Source of the DNA: Pythium myriotylum
Lineage: Eukaryota; Oomycota; Peronosporomycetes; Pythiales; Pythiaceae
Assembly: GCA_023091665.1 (NCBI GenBank)
Contig: JALJCQ010000030.1
Coordinates: 2,854,501 to 2,918,500, forward strand
Length of the DNA: 64,000 bases
Direction of reading: 5' to 3'
Position 1 is the first letter of the stretch. Each line of letters opens with the position of its first letter. Under the pieces are notes generated by a model. That model was not told where the DNA came from. It made no database searches and saw only the letters and a list, made by a program, of their open reading frames with translations. Shown in pieces: positions 21,391-33,043 of this stretch. A program made the translations under genes and the position numbers.

Positions 21391-24300
21391 ATGGGCAACG
21401 CGGCGTCGCACCACGGCGACGGCGTGCCCTTCGTCTCCTGGCGACGCGACGACGGCTCGCTCTCCTACCACTTCGCCGAGCCCTCGTGCTACAAGTACGA
21501 CCGCTGGCCGCGCGCCGTGAGCGCCGCGCTCGTGGTCGCCGACCCTCCTAAAGCCGACGGCGAGCTGCGCAACGCCGCCGAGATCCTCGGCAGCGTCGTG
21601 GTCGTCGAGCGCGGCGGCCGCGTGCACTTCCCCGACATCATCCGCCGCATGCTCGCGGCCGGCGCCGCCGCCTGCGTCTTCGTCGAGCGCAGCGCCACCG
21701 TCCCCGTCTCGCAGTCGCTCTTCGACGGCTTCCACTCGTCCGGGCGCCAGAGCGTCGCCATGCCCATCGTGCTGCTCTCGCCCTTCCACGCCGACCAGCT
21801 CCTGCGCGACCGACCGCCCCGCGTGACCATCGAGCTGCTCTCGGGAGAAGACGCGATCAAGCACGTGGGCGAGGACGACCAGGTCGTCGGCGTCTCGACC
21901 GCCGCGCGCGCCGGAGAGGTCGAGCTGCTCAAGCACATTCTCTACTCGGACACGACGGGCTCGATCCGAGAGGTACAGCACAGTAACCCACGGTGTCACG
22001 AAAGTAACGAGGCGTCGCTAATATCCATCTGATGGCCCTTGTAGCGCATCCACAAGGCCGTGGCGCTGTGCGATGCCGCCGAGAACGGCCACGTGGACTG
22101 CCTCGAGATTCTGCATGGCTTCGGGATCTCACTCGATGAACAAAAGGTCATTTCCCCCTCCTCCCCTCGCACACTTGAAAGGAACTCACCTTTGTTTTTT
22201 TGGCTGCCACAGCCCAACGGAACAACAGCGCTCATGATGGCGTGTTCAGTCGGAAACGTCGAAGCAGCACGAGCATTGCTTATGTTCGGGGCTAACGTCG
22301 ACTTGGAAGATGTAAGAAGATGTCACAACCTGGCTCAGTTGTGCGAGGCAGAGGCTAATGAACGGTGTCTGTTCAGGTGCATGGGCTGACGGCTCTGATG
22401 ATCGCGGTGCGAGACGGCAAGGTTCACTGTGTCAAGCTGTTGATTCGAAAGGGTGCTCGCATCAATCTATCCAGGAATCGAGTATGTGGATTGACAATGA
22501 GTACTCATTTGTGAATGCTAAGAACAGCTTTCCCACAGAACCGAGGAACCACAGCTCTCCATATTGCAGCTCGAGGAGGCTTGGAAGAATGTGTGTCCAT
22601 TTTGCTGGAGGCTGGTGCAGGACTCGAAATCCGCAGTGTACGCCGAACACTCGAATGTTCCAACAGAGAGTACTAATGTGCTGATCTCTTTTCTTGAAAC
22701 GTACTCTAGCCCAACTCGACCACGGCCCTGATGGAGGCTGCTCGAGCGGGTAAACTAGGCTGTGTGAAGCTTTTGTTGGATGCCGGTGCGAGCCTCGATG
22801 CGAAAGATGTAAGCAACCTTGAGATTGAGAGGCATTGTGCTCGAATGCTAACCAGTTTTTTCACAGCGGGAGGGTCATACTGCTGAGGCGCTAGCGCGGT
22901 TATCTGGGTATACCGATATCGAAGACTTTTTGCGTGAGCGTGCTGAAAGTGTACGTGGTTATAAGGTTTGATCAATTAAACTGCGTCTAAGAGTGCATTG
23001 TTCCTTCAGGAATCTGTGAAGGACCATCGGCGCAAAATTGAAGAAGCTGTGGCAAATCCCGAGACCACATTGCATCGGCTGTTGTCCATTGCGGAAGAGA
23101 ACAGCATTTCTGTTGACGTGCTCAAACGGGAACTCACACGAGATATTTACCATTTATGGCTGCAACAACCTCGCATCATCAACGAGGTGTTCCGCCTCCT
23201 CACTCTTTCGACTCAAAAAACACAAACTCCTGATCCGAACTACGGTTATTACAAGGTTCAACAGTTTTGCTGCGAGATTGCTCTTCAGTATCCGCGTCGC
23301 GTGTTCGAGAAAGGCGGACGAGCATCAAGCAACTCCGCAGCTAATTCGCCGGAAGAACTCGACTTCGTAAAAGGTGCTGGCTACATGAAAGTTCTCTTCA
23401 GTTTTTTGTCAACACCACGCGAACTGGACGACGTCCTCGTCGTGCTATTCTGCAAAGTGGTGAACCATTTCATCCTCAACCTACAGATCGGCAAGCTCAT
23501 CATCAAATTCCTCGCAGGGGAGGGCCATCGTGTTGTACAAGGACTAGTGAACCACATCGGTCTTGATTCGATCCGAGACACTCTAGTGTGGCTGCTTTAC
23601 TCCGATATGTCTGAGGATAGCCAGAATGATATTCGGAAGAGTGGCATCTTTGAAAGCCTCTTCTCGAGACTATTTCTCTGGCAGCGAACACTAAGTTGGG
23701 GTGTCGGCACACAGTACCAGCGTGATTCCATCGAAAATATTTGTTCTCTCCTCAACTACATCGTCTATCCACCGTCCGTGTACATGATGGGGAATGTTGC
23801 GACGTTCGTCGAGAACACAGATCACACGCTGCCGCTCATCAATGACCAATACTATCCCAGCCGCCACAACGAGCTTCTGAAATCGCTTTTAATGTTCTGC
23901 CGTACAGCTGACATGTCCTTCAGTACACTTATCGACCTTGGATTCTCAGAAGTCTTCCGACAAGCAACCCAAAATGTCTCTCTCGTCGTTCAAGAAGGCG
24001 GTGCGCTATCTATTGTGATGATGGTAATGAGCACTCTCGGCTATCACCGGAGGAAGCGAGACATGACAGGGATCGATTATCTACTTCAAGCACTTCGAAT
24101 TGACTTGATGGAAGGCATTGTGACTCGTGCTCCCAAGTTCGTCAAATTGTGTCGTGCGGTTATCGATAAAGACGAAGCAAGTCTGCGAGAGCTCGTCCAG
24201 GTTCCGGCAAACCTGAAGCTTCACGTTAAACCCAAAGGATCAGCATTGTTGACGATCGTTGCGTTCTTGAAGCGGTGTGTTTTCTTACAAGATTCGAAGC

Positions 24301-26084
24301 TGGATGATGTCCTTGCCAAGCACGGACTTATGCCGTGCTTGCTTGAATGTTATGGGGCTCATCCATCAAACAACCTCCTTCATCACGAACTGACGGACGT
24401 GATCCGATTCGTGCTTTTGGACCCTGATCAAAAGCGATCGGCAACATGCCCACTTCTTCGCAGTTTATTCAGTACTCCTGCTAACCTGCTTGACTTTGTC
24501 ACGCGTTCATACGACTCCCATGTGGAGTATAAAGGACACCTCACCACCATCGCTAACAGCATTTTCACTCTCACCAACACACCGGCATACAAGACAGACA
24601 GTTCGCATCAATCGACTTGTCAAGATCTTGTGCGAGGTCACACAGTTGATCACGAGAGCTGGGCTAAGTTCGAGGCTATCCTTGCGGAACAGAATCTCCT
24701 GGAGATGCAACCACTCGGACAGCGTAATGCCCCACTATGTGACGGTTGTCTCGGGCTGAAGGAGCACGCGATCGAGTACGTCGCTGAAATGTTTGCGACA
24801 GAAGTGAACTTCACGGGGTACTTGGAGACGATCTTCTCTGGAGCGGCGAGCCACTATTGCAAGGTCAACCCAGCGGATGACTACATTTCAGGCTTCTTGT
24901 ACAAGAAAGACAAAATTCACGATCATATCCCGATCCCGGAGCCGACTCGCGTGAGCTCATTCATCCAGTTCCCTGTTCCCATGCCTTTCCACGCACTGAC
25001 CTTCACCATCACATTCTTTGGACTCTGTCGGAAGTGCGACAAGTTGTGGTACTGCGATACTTTGCAGAGTGCTAACTGGGCCAACCGCATGAAGTGGGTC
25101 ATCCCTACGTCTGTACGCAAATGGTACAGCTTCGGCGTGACAGAGGGACCCGGCAGCGGTGCCCATGGTATCCAGTTCTCAACGAAAGGCTACAAAAATT
25201 TTATTGTGTTAAGCGACACGTGGGGTCGCCAAGAGCAGTGGATGCATGCAATTGAAGAAGCAATTCTTGGTATGTCGTCCCAGTTGTCGCGGCGCATGGA
25301 CGCGGCGAACGCCTTGGCGATCGAAATTGACAACGAAGTCGACACCAGTGAATTTGACATCAAGAAAATGGGTCGCGACATCTCACCAACTCACAAGGAC
25401 GACGGCGAGTGGTTAAACCCAGCCGAAGATGAGTCAAACCGACGACGAAGCAAAACGATCTCTGAGTCCTCCTCTGAGATGGAGAAACTCGAGATGGAGT
25501 TCTCGAGCGACGACGACAGCGACAGCGGGGACCCAAAGGATAGAAATGATTTGCCGAGGGCAGCAAAGAAGACAATGGCGGCTCGGACGAAGACGCGACC
25601 AGGTTCGGCCCACGCAAAAGCCTCCTCAGCACAGCCTCACTCATCTCCGGGACCCAGCCGCCGAGCTGCACTAGAGAATGCACTTCGCACTGGAAAGCCG
25701 CTTCCCTTATCTCCACCTAAGAAATCTTCACTAAGCTCTCTACGTTCATCTGGAAGTGACCACAATCTCAGTCGGCTAGAGCTCAAGCAATTTCGAGAAG
25801 ATGCAAAGCGCTATACCGAGATCCTGAACAAACTCAAGTTGTCTTCGACCACAATTGCTCCATCGCAGCCTCGTGCTCCTCCACTCAACAGCCCCATCAA
25901 GTTGCGCGCCTTCCAACCTTTGCCATCGTTCTCAAACCCGGCTGCGTCAGAAGACCATCCGCCACGTCGTGTCAGCAGCACCAGCACGATCAGCGCTATG
26001 GACAAGCACCCAGACAGCTCGACCGAGACCAATATCCGACACGCTATTTCATCCTTTGACCTAGCTTCGATGAATACATCATGA
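21391..26084 (+). CDS. PA-like / ankyrin-repeat / SAPS-domain / PH-like fusion protein
   Basis: Eight exons join in phase 0: 21391-21972, 22045-22146, 22213-22311, 22377-22481, 22539-22637, 22710-22808, 22867-22950 and 23010-26084, giving about 1,414 residues. Residues about 50-140 resemble a protease-associated (PA) fold (GSVVVVERGG...LAAGAAACVFVE). Residues 195-390 are ankyrin repeats with motifs such as GTTALHIAARGG and NSTTALMEAARAG; three of the exons are exactly 99 nt, one 33-residue repeat each. The long last exon begins with a SAPS-type helical region (about 400-760; YMKVLFSFLSTP, LFCKVVNHFILN, HIGLDSIRDTLVWLL), the fold of Sit4/PP6 phosphatase regulatory subunits. Further on, a PH-like piece (YISGFLYKK near 1014, then GYKNFIVLSDT...WMHAIEEAI near 1125) appears split by an insert. 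The tail is Ser-rich and probably disordered. A PP6-type phosphatase adaptor at membranes is a reasonable guess. Confidence 0.75.
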
Positions 26085-26224
26085 GGAAAGCAAGACTAAA
26101 TCGTTAACATAAGTGGCATTCGCGACACAAAAAATGTAAGCTAAATGAGTTTTAGTGATACTCTGCAGCCCGCCAGTCTATCGCACGGCTTGGGAAGAGG
26201 TAGTAGGAAAATCGACTCGATTGC

Positions 26225-29200
26225 TTAATCGTCACGCTTCTTCTTCTTCGACACGCGCTTGACCTTGACGACCTGCGGTGGCGCCACATCGTGGGCAAAC
26301 AGCTTTGAGACCTCGAGCCCAGACGTGAAAGCGTTGTTGAACATGATACGCTGCTGGAACGAGGCGATGAAGGGCAGGAACATCGAGATGAACATGATGG
26401 GGCCAAACACGATCCAGCCAACAGCACGGTCGAACGAGCGAGCAAGGGCACGCACAACAATGTGGTGGTACTGGAGGCGGATAATGCAGACTTGCATGAA
26501 CCAGTAGATCGCGACGAGGATGAGCATGATGAGCTCCAACAGGTTGACGATAGTGAGCACAGTCAGACTGAGCACCGCCAGACCCATGCAGAAGCAGCAA
26601 ATGACGAACTTCATCTTACGAAGCTTGCGCTGCTTCATCGACATCTTCTTGGTCACGCGACTAGCGATGTAGCCACAGCACGTCAGCAGTGCCATCACAA
26701 CAATGATAGCGCCTGCCAGCATGTACGTCGTGGTCGTGTCATCAGACGTGATCACCTTGTCACGGCTCTGGAAGTACACCTTGTAGGCGAGCTGGAGGTA
26801 GAGACCGATCGCAACCGCGAGGAAACGACTCTTACGAATAAGACTCACCATGCGCGCACCACCCGTCGAGTGTTCGAGGTAGCTCACTTCATTTGACCAC
26901 CAGCCGAACCAACTCTCAGCAGAGTCATTGGTCGTCTTCAGCCAGTTTTGCCAGTCGTTGTAGTCGTCAATGATCTTGTCCCAGTCCAAACCACTCGGGT
27001 TGAAGAAGAACGGCGCCCACATCCACGTCGCAGCAATGATCCAGAGCGAGAACGACATGATACCGTAGTTCTGGTTCGTCGGCAGCACACACAACTGGTA
27101 GTGGTTGGCATAGCATCGCTTGGTCCATTCAATGTCGGTCGGTTGGATGTTGTTGTAAAACTGGGAATCAGTCTTCCAAGAGCAGTTGCACCACGAGAAA
27201 CTTCCGTACCACGCGAAGAGGAGCAGAAGGAACATCAACTCCACTCCGCGGTAGAAGTGGCTGAACGCGTAGAAGCGGAAGAGCTCGGCGAATTTCTCGT
27301 GCTTGATCGTGAAGCCACGACCAGTAGCGCGGTACTTGGCACCACCGTGGATCAGCGTACGATCGAAGTAGTTCATACGAGTACCCATCTGGAACGTGAA
27401 GAAGATTGGACCAAGCGTCAAGATATTCCACAACAGGTAGGTGAAACCGTGGCGGAAACCTTGCTCAACACCTACGACGGCAACGACCGGTACAATCAAG
27501 AGGAAACCGAACTGGAACGCCCACGAGGTGTTCAATGTGCCACCGATACCAAGGCCACCGTGCTGAAGGAAGTATTGGTCCATACCGCTGAGCGCCATGT
27601 AGACCTTGCCGTAGATGAAGAAGTAGACGCCAATCACAGTCATCGTCTGCGTGAAGTACCAGCCCAAGTTACCGTAGAAAAAGGAGTGCAAGCGGAAGAA
27701 ATCGAGGCGCGTAGCAATACGAAGACAGTCACGGGAGGTAACACACTCACCGGCACCTGAAGAAATCTTGGCTTCGAACATAGCCAGTTGCTGCATACCG
27801 ACATCACGACCCTTGCCGACCTGAATGAACTCTTCATGGGAGACGTAGCCTCCACGCAACGTTGTGTTGAAACCAGCGAAAATATCTTCGGACAGGTTCA
27901 CGCCCTTTGACGCCTTCGCGGTACCTCCAGTCGTCATCGCAAACAGCTTATCGAAGATATCAGGGTGACCGTAGTGCTGGCGTACGTGGAACAAAGCCAA
28001 CATACGCTGACCCAACGACACGAAGTTCAACTCCTGAATCGACATGAAGCTGGCCAAGCTCGAGACACCGCCGGTGAAAACGTGCTCACGGAAACCGATA
28101 ATTGTCAACGGGCGCTTGTCGTCGTGACGATCCATCGTAGAAAGCAAGTTCGGAAGCTTCAAGCTCTCTTCTAGGTAACCGTCTTGGTTCATATCGATAC
28201 ACTGGACAAGTTCGCCTCGCGAGAAGATGATCGCGTGGTTCTGGTTCTCAGGCTTACCTTCACCGATCATCGGATCACCAGGAAGTTCAACACGGTAGAT
28301 TTCGACAATCTTGTCTTCCATCGCTCGAATAAGCACCGAAAAGTATTTCGGTGGCCCATCCTTCACTTTCTTGGGGCCGTCAACGTAGGCGACACGCAAG
28401 GTCGGGTGTTTCTTCAACAGGTAGTCAATATCCTGCGCCTGCTGGCGCTGTTCATCCTTCTGCTTACCGTAGATCTGACAAGTGCAAACATAGTTGAACT
28501 TCAGCGCGACAATGTCGGACAGACGAACACACTTGTTACACTGGCACCCGGTCTGATGCATCGGCTCATTCTCACCAATTTCAAGCCAGTGCAAGAAACG
28601 AATAGCTTCTTCGTTGTACATCATACCACGTACGGTACGCGCCATGGTTTGACTGCGGTAGCTGGCCCACAGCTGCACTTCTTCGGGGCTCTTCTTGAGT
28701 GCTTCGTTCATATCCTTCGCGCCAACACGCTCGAGAAGGTTCTCCCACTCGAAAGGGTAAATGGTCTGCAAGTAGTAAAGCAACTTGATGCAGTCATCGT
28801 TCTGTGTCGTGAGATCCTTGATCGAGTACATGACGATTTCGTTGTAGTATGGCGTGGCAACAGAGAGCGAGCGAATCTTACGGATAGGCTTCGCCTCTGG
28901 CATGTCCATGAACAACGAGTTGGCGAAGAAACGCAGACGGCGACGACCCTCATCTGAACGTGGCTCGGCATCGAAGTTGTCGACCGTCAGAAGCTGGTAG
29001 GCGCGAGACACGATGTCCAACGCGGCCTCATCGTTCACAATCTTCTGCAGCTGCAAGCTGGCGTAGTGTTGCGTGTCGGCAGGGAAGAAGAACGAGTTCG
29101 GCTTGAGTGGAGTGTCGTTCAAGAGCTGCACGAGGTTCTCCTGCTTCGACAGCACCTTCTTTAAGCAGTTGACCACAGCCTCAACTGAGTCAATGACCTT

Positions 29201-32200
29201 GTACAGCGCTCGTTGGAACTTAATACTTGACTCGTTCGACTTCTTCGGCACCTCCAGGATAGACTTCATCAACTCTGCGCACGTAGCACGGCATGCGTAC
29301 AGGTTTCCAAGGTTCAGCCCCTTCAAGATTTGCTTGTTTGTGGCCGACTCTTCGATGAAGTTGTAGCACTCGTCGAGTTCCTTGTGCTCCTCGCCGAGAA
29401 GGATCCGAAGCACCTGAGACGAGAACTTGTAGGAACCGAGAATGGACTCCACACGCAGGTCATCTTTCAACAGACGCTCACGCATCGTTGTTTCAATCTT
29501 CTGAAGCGTTTTGTCCTTCTTCTTCTTGTCAGTTTTGAGCTTATCGTACAACGCAGCACACTCAAGAACAATGTCGATAGACTCGTCAAGCTTTCCGGCC
29601 GTCAAAAAGGCCGGGGGGTAAAGCTTGCGCCCAACAGTGTCCTTAGAGTCGATCAAGTAGCTGAGGACGTTCAGTTCACGATCACTGATAACATCAGCCT
29701 CACGCAGACTGGTCAAGCAACGGTTCCAAGCCATTGCGAATGGAATCGTACGCTCGAACTCCGCACCAGACACACCAGTAATCGACCCGATGTTGGACGC
29801 ACGGCTTGCCTGGGATCCAACTTCGTCCTCATTTCCGTTCGGCGTGCGCAGCTCGTTGTACATGTCATCGTCACGCTGCTCCAACAGGTTCGTGTATTTC
29901 TGAGCCTTCACCGTGAGCGGCTTGTTTCCCTGGGACATCGAAATGCGCTCGAAGCGACGATCAGGCATCGCGACTTCCTCCTGCGTTGCGCCCTTCTTCT
30001 TGCCCTTGCCCTTCTTCTTGTTGGCTTTGCTCAGGTCCTCGTAAATGTTCGGGACAATCTTCTTGTTGAAGACACCTGGAATCGACTTGAACGTGATACG
30101 GAGGATGCGGAAAGAGCGAAGTTCACCAATGCGCAAGTTGAAACCCGCGAACGAACCCGTTACGACCGACAAGACCGAGTAGAAAATCTGCGCGTCGTAC
30201 ATAGCGACGAAGAACGCAGGAATCCACAAAGCCAGGATGTAGATGATGTTGTGGAATGACTGCTGGATCAAGAACTTCGAGTATTGCAGGTAGTCGGTCT
30301 TGTTGGTGTTCCAGATGAACAGTGTTGTCTCCACAAGAGACTTGATCATAAACTGGTAATCGAAGGTGAGCTTGCAGAACAAGACGACGAGCCAGAAGCA
30401 CGTGTACCGACAGTAGATGTTCATCGGCACGGGCATCGAGCGACCTACGAAGCCCATGCCGAAGCCCGAGAAGAATTTGTTCTGAAGCTCGCACACCAGG
30501 ACAAGGGCAAGGAACGCGGCTCCACCACCCATGGCCAGTACACCTTTGTCCTTTCGACCGAAGTCGATCAGACCCTGAATGAGATCGACGATTCGCGTGG
30601 GCTTTGTCAGGATGCTGTTGACATCGATGCGGCACTTGTCACAGTTGAGGGAGCCCTGCGCGTCACCGTTTAGAACTTCGAGCGCCTTTGTCTTGTACGT
30701 AGGACTGCATTTCTCTTGGTTGTACTGGACCGGTGCACTCTCCGATGTTGAGTCAGTGGAGTCACCCAGCTTTGTCGCTGTGCCTGTTTGCTTCCAGCAG
30801 TCCTCGATGAGCTTGATGTAGCACGCACAACGGCCCGAGTTCTTCTCAAGACAGTTCGTGAATGGGATCTCCGCAAGCAAGGACTTGAAATCGTACGGTA
30901 GCTTCGAGAACGTTGTTCCAGCGACGTACGTCGGAATACCCAGACAGGTTGCGAGCTTGGCTTCCATGCAGATCCCCGTGCCGTCTGTGTCTCCACTGGA
31001 TACATCAGGGTTGGCATCTGGGTTGTCCTCGGCGGTCGTACCGATTTCCGCGGAATACTTCTTTCCGAGGATTTCGAAGACAGTTTTTGCGTCGACCGGC
31101 TGGATGTCCTGACCGTACATGATGGGCGAGTCCGGACAGAAGAGCACGATGTTGAGAGAGAGACCAAGAACGGCCATAAAGAGCGCGCAGTTGAAGAAGA
31201 AAATACGACGGAACGATAAGATCGCACGGAACCAAGATCGCCTCTCGATGAAAGTCTTCTTGACAATCTTGGGGCGGCCCTTCTTGTCAACGTTGGAGAA
31301 GGCCTCGCCGATGGTCGTATGGTTGTACTTGAGGCATTTTTTTGACCAAAAGAACTCGTTGAAGTCGTCGTAGTTTCGGATCTCCGGGTGCGGCGCGCGC
31401 TCGCCCTTGGAGGTCTTCTTGTCGTTATCTTTCTTGAGCTCGATGTACATGGGACGGATCGTGTCGTTGAGGAACGTGCCGGGCTCGACCTCGCCGCGGG
31501 ACGTGGCCTGCGGGAGCATGTTGTGGAGCAGGAAGCAGAGCAGCTCGGGCGTCTGGCGGAAGTTGCCGGCCTCACCCCAGATGAGGAAGAAGAGCGCAAT
31601 GTCGACGAGCTTTTCGCTCGAGAACTTTGGCTTTTGCGAGACGTACTTGCACCACTTGGTGTAGTTGGCGAAGATGCGCGTGTGGAAGCGGTCGATGCCG
31701 CGCGTGGCAAAGTCCATCTCCTGCTGCGGGTCGCGCGGGCGCAGGTACTCCTCCATAAAGTCCTCGGGGCCCGTCTTCTTCTTGTTCTTCTTCTTCTTCT
31801 TGTCGTCGAACGTGTCGGCCTGCTCCTTGAAGTTGGTGAGCAGCAGGAGCACGTGCTCCTTCTGGTTGGCGGCGTTGCCGTCCTGGAAGCCGAACGTGCG
31901 CTTGAGCGACTCGAAGACGTCGCCGAGACTGGGCGAGTTGTGGAGCATGTGCATGACGGGCGAGTAGAACTCGGGGAGCGCGTCGTAGTCGACGATGTTG
32001 TGCTTGGGCGCGTTGCGCTTGGCGGCCCCGGGGCCGGCGCCGCCCTGCGCCTTGGCGCGCTGCGACTTGATCATCTTGACGTACCGCTGCATCTTGTTGT
32101 TGAGTCGCTCCGAGGCCTCCTTCTCCTCGGGCGTGTTGTACTGGATCGCGAGCGCCTGGTCCATGATGTCGACGGCGCGCGTGAGCGCGTTCTCGGCGCC

Positions 32201-32344
32201 CGCGACGTCCGGCGGCTCGGCGTTCTGCATGGCCATGCCCTGCTTGACGAGGTCCATGGCCTCGTCGCACATCTGCCGCTGCATCTCGAGGGCCTCGCTC
32301 ATGACGCCCATCGACTCGCTCTCCTGCATGTCGCGACGCCCCAT
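26225..32344 (-). CDS. FKS/callose-type 1,3-beta-glucan synthase, paralog 1 (2,039 aa)
   Basis: A single exon runs from the ATG at 32344 (MGRRDMQESES). An upstream in-frame ATG at 32566 would add 74 low-complexity residues not shared by the neighbour paralog, so it is not used. The N-terminus (about 15-90) is an MIT-like helical hairpin ending NNKMQRYVKMIKSQ. The FKS1 first domain follows (YTKWCKYVS...FFLIWGEAGNFRQ), then a first membrane block, a large cytoplasmic glucan synthase domain (RQHYGHPDIFDKLF, SEDIFAGFNTTLRGG, QVGKGRDVGMQQ) and a second multi-span membrane block ending in a Lys-rich tail, KKKKRDD. Members polymerise beta-1,3-glucan from UDP-glucose at the plasma membrane; in an oomycete this serves the cell wall and callose-like deposits. 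Its start lies 699 bp from the stop of paralog 2, in the same orientation, and it converges with the SAPS-protein gene. Confidence 0.95.
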   Translation of the reverse strand: MGRRDMQESESMGVMSEALEMQRQMCDEAMDLVKQGMAMQNAEPPDVAGAENALTRAVDIMDQALAIQYNTPEEKEASERLNNKMQRYVKMIKSQRAKAQGGAGPGAAKRNAPKHNIVDYDALPEFYSPVMHMLHNSPSLGDVFESLKRTFGFQDGNAANQKEHVLLLLTNFKEQADTFDDKKKKKNKKKTGPEDFMEEYLRPRDPQQEMDFATRGIDRFHTRIFANYTKWCKYVSQKPKFSSEKLVDIALFFLIWGEAGNFRQTPELLCFLLHNMLPQATSRGEVEPGTFLNDTIRPMYIELKKDNDKKTSKGERAPHPEIRNYDDFNEFFWSKKCLKYNHTTIGEAFSNVDKKGRPKIVKKTFIERRSWFRAILSFRRIFFFNCALFMAVLGLSLNIVLFCPDSPIMYGQDIQPVDAKTVFEILGKKYSAEIGTTAEDNPDANPDVSSGDTDGTGICMEAKLATCLGIPTYVAGTTFSKLPYDFKSLLAEIPFTNCLEKNSGRCACYIKLIEDCWKQTGTATKLGDSTDSTSESAPVQYNQEKCSPTYKTKALEVLNGDAQGSLNCDKCRIDVNSILTKPTRIVDLIQGLIDFGRKDKGVLAMGGGAAFLALVLVCELQNKFFSGFGMGFVGRSMPVPMNIYCRYTCFWLVVLFCKLTFDYQFMIKSLVETTLFIWNTNKTDYLQYSKFLIQQSFHNIIYILALWIPAFFVAMYDAQIFYSVLSVVTGSFAGFNLRIGELRSFRILRITFKSIPGVFNKKIVPNIYEDLSKANKKKGKGKKKGATQEEVAMPDRRFERISMSQGNKPLTVKAQKYTNLLEQRDDDMYNELRTPNGNEDEVGSQASRASNIGSITGVSGAEFERTIPFAMAWNRCLTSLREADVISDRELNVLSYLIDSKDTVGRKLYPPAFLTAGKLDESIDIVLECAALYDKLKTDKKKKDKTLQKIETTMRERLLKDDLRVESILGSYKFSSQVLRILLGEEHKELDECYNFIEESATNKQILKGLNLGNLYACRATCAELMKSILEVPKKSNESSIKFQRALYKVIDSVEAVVNCLKKVLSKQENLVQLLNDTPLKPNSFFFPADTQHYASLQLQKIVNDEAALDIVSRAYQLLTVDNFDAEPRSDEGRRRLRFFANSLFMDMPEAKPIRKIRSLSVATPYYNEIVMYSIKDLTTQNDDCIKLLYYLQTIYPFEWENLLERVGAKDMNEALKKSPEEVQLWASYRSQTMARTVRGMMYNEEAIRFLHWLEIGENEPMHQTGCQCNKCVRLSDIVALKFNYVCTCQIYGKQKDEQRQQAQDIDYLLKKHPTLRVAYVDGPKKVKDGPPKYFSVLIRAMEDKIVEIYRVELPGDPMIGEGKPENQNHAIIFSRGELVQCIDMNQDGYLEESLKLPNLLSTMDRHDDKRPLTIIGFREHVFTGGVSSLASFMSIQELNFVSLGQRMLALFHVRQHYGHPDIFDKLFAMTTGGTAKASKGVNLSEDIFAGFNTTLRGGYVSHEEFIQVGKGRDVGMQQLAMFEAKISSGAGECVTSRDCLRIATRLDFFRLHSFFYGNLGWYFTQTMTVIGVYFFIYGKVYMALSGMDQYFLQHGGLGIGGTLNTSWAFQFGFLLIVPVVAVVGVEQGFRHGFTYLLWNILTLGPIFFTFQMGTRMNYFDRTLIHGGAKYRATGRGFTIKHEKFAELFRFYAFSHFYRGVELMFLLLLFAWYGSFSWCNCSWKTDSQFYNNIQPTDIEWTKRCYANHYQLCVLPTNQNYGIMSFSLWIIAATWMWAPFFFNPSGLDWDKIIDDYNDWQNWLKTTNDSAESWFGWWSNEVSYLEHSTGGARMVSLIRKSRFLAVAIGLYLQLAYKVYFQSRDKVITSDDTTTTYMLAGAIIVVMALLTCCGYIASRVTKKMSMKQRKLRKMKFVICCFCMGLAVLSLTVLTIVNLLELIMLILVAIYWFMQVCIIRLQYHHIVVRALARSFDRAVGWIVFGPIMFISMFLPFIASFQQRIMFNNAFTSGLEVSKLFAHDVAPPQVVKVKRVSKKKKRDD

Positions 32345-33043
32345 GCTGGCCGGGACCGAGAGAGACCGAGAGTGGGCCCGAGCGGACGCGAGCGGCGGCC
32401 GGCGGATCCCTTCCCCCTGGCCGCCACCTGTTCTGGCTCGTTGGCTTGTGGGCTGGCGAAAGCAGGGAAAAAACAGACGCAGCCAGCCGGCTGCGAGGCG
32501 CGACACCGCGATTCGGGGAAAGCGGCAGAAAAGAAACGGAAAACGGCTGGAAACGGCCCCCGCCATACAAACACCAAGTGCAAGAGCGTCGGCGCGGAAG
32601 TTTCTGAGAGCTCAGCACCATCGTCAAAAAACTCAAATAATGCTGTCTTCCCCTACCCCTTACGGCCGGGCGATTGGCTACCTCGACCATGCGGTCGCTG
32701 TGACGGGAATCGCCAGTCTGGGAAACCTACCCCTCGCTCTGCGACGACTGACTGGAAGGACAATGAGTTTGTATGGACAATGCGACGACTGACTCTTTGT
32801 TTCGACGAATTGGCTTCCTCGTTGGAACGAAGATCGGCCCTAGCCCTCGCAACGTCTCAGAGGCGACACCTGAGTCAAAGCTGAGGATCCCCGACCCAGC
32901 GACGGGTTTGGGCCGAGATCTTTTTCGAAGGAGAGAGCGGTCCCTTTCTTAGACATGGGTTCGCTTTAGGCATGGAAGGGATCGAACGAAGCAGCAAACA
33001 TGTACTCAAGGCATGAAGGGGATGGATGGATGCACCGGGTCGC
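32345..33043. other. Spacer between the two glucan synthase genes
   Basis: The 699 bp between the stop of paralog 2 and the start of paralog 1 must hold the promoter of paralog 1 and the 3' end of paralog 2. No gene and no motif that I can name is visible. The part nearest the paralog 1 start is GC-rich and purine/pyrimidine-skewed. Confidence 0.4.

Noticed and set aside
32345..32566. N-terminal extension of glucan synthase paralog 1 to an upstream ATG
   Set aside because: The extra 74 residues are low-complexity and have no counterpart in paralog 2, which starts directly before the MIT-like region.
31388..32884. Plus-strand frame of 498 codons over the glucan synthase start
   Set aside because: It lies antisense to a well-supported N-terminus and has the Val/Leu/Arg-rich composition of GC-rich shadows.
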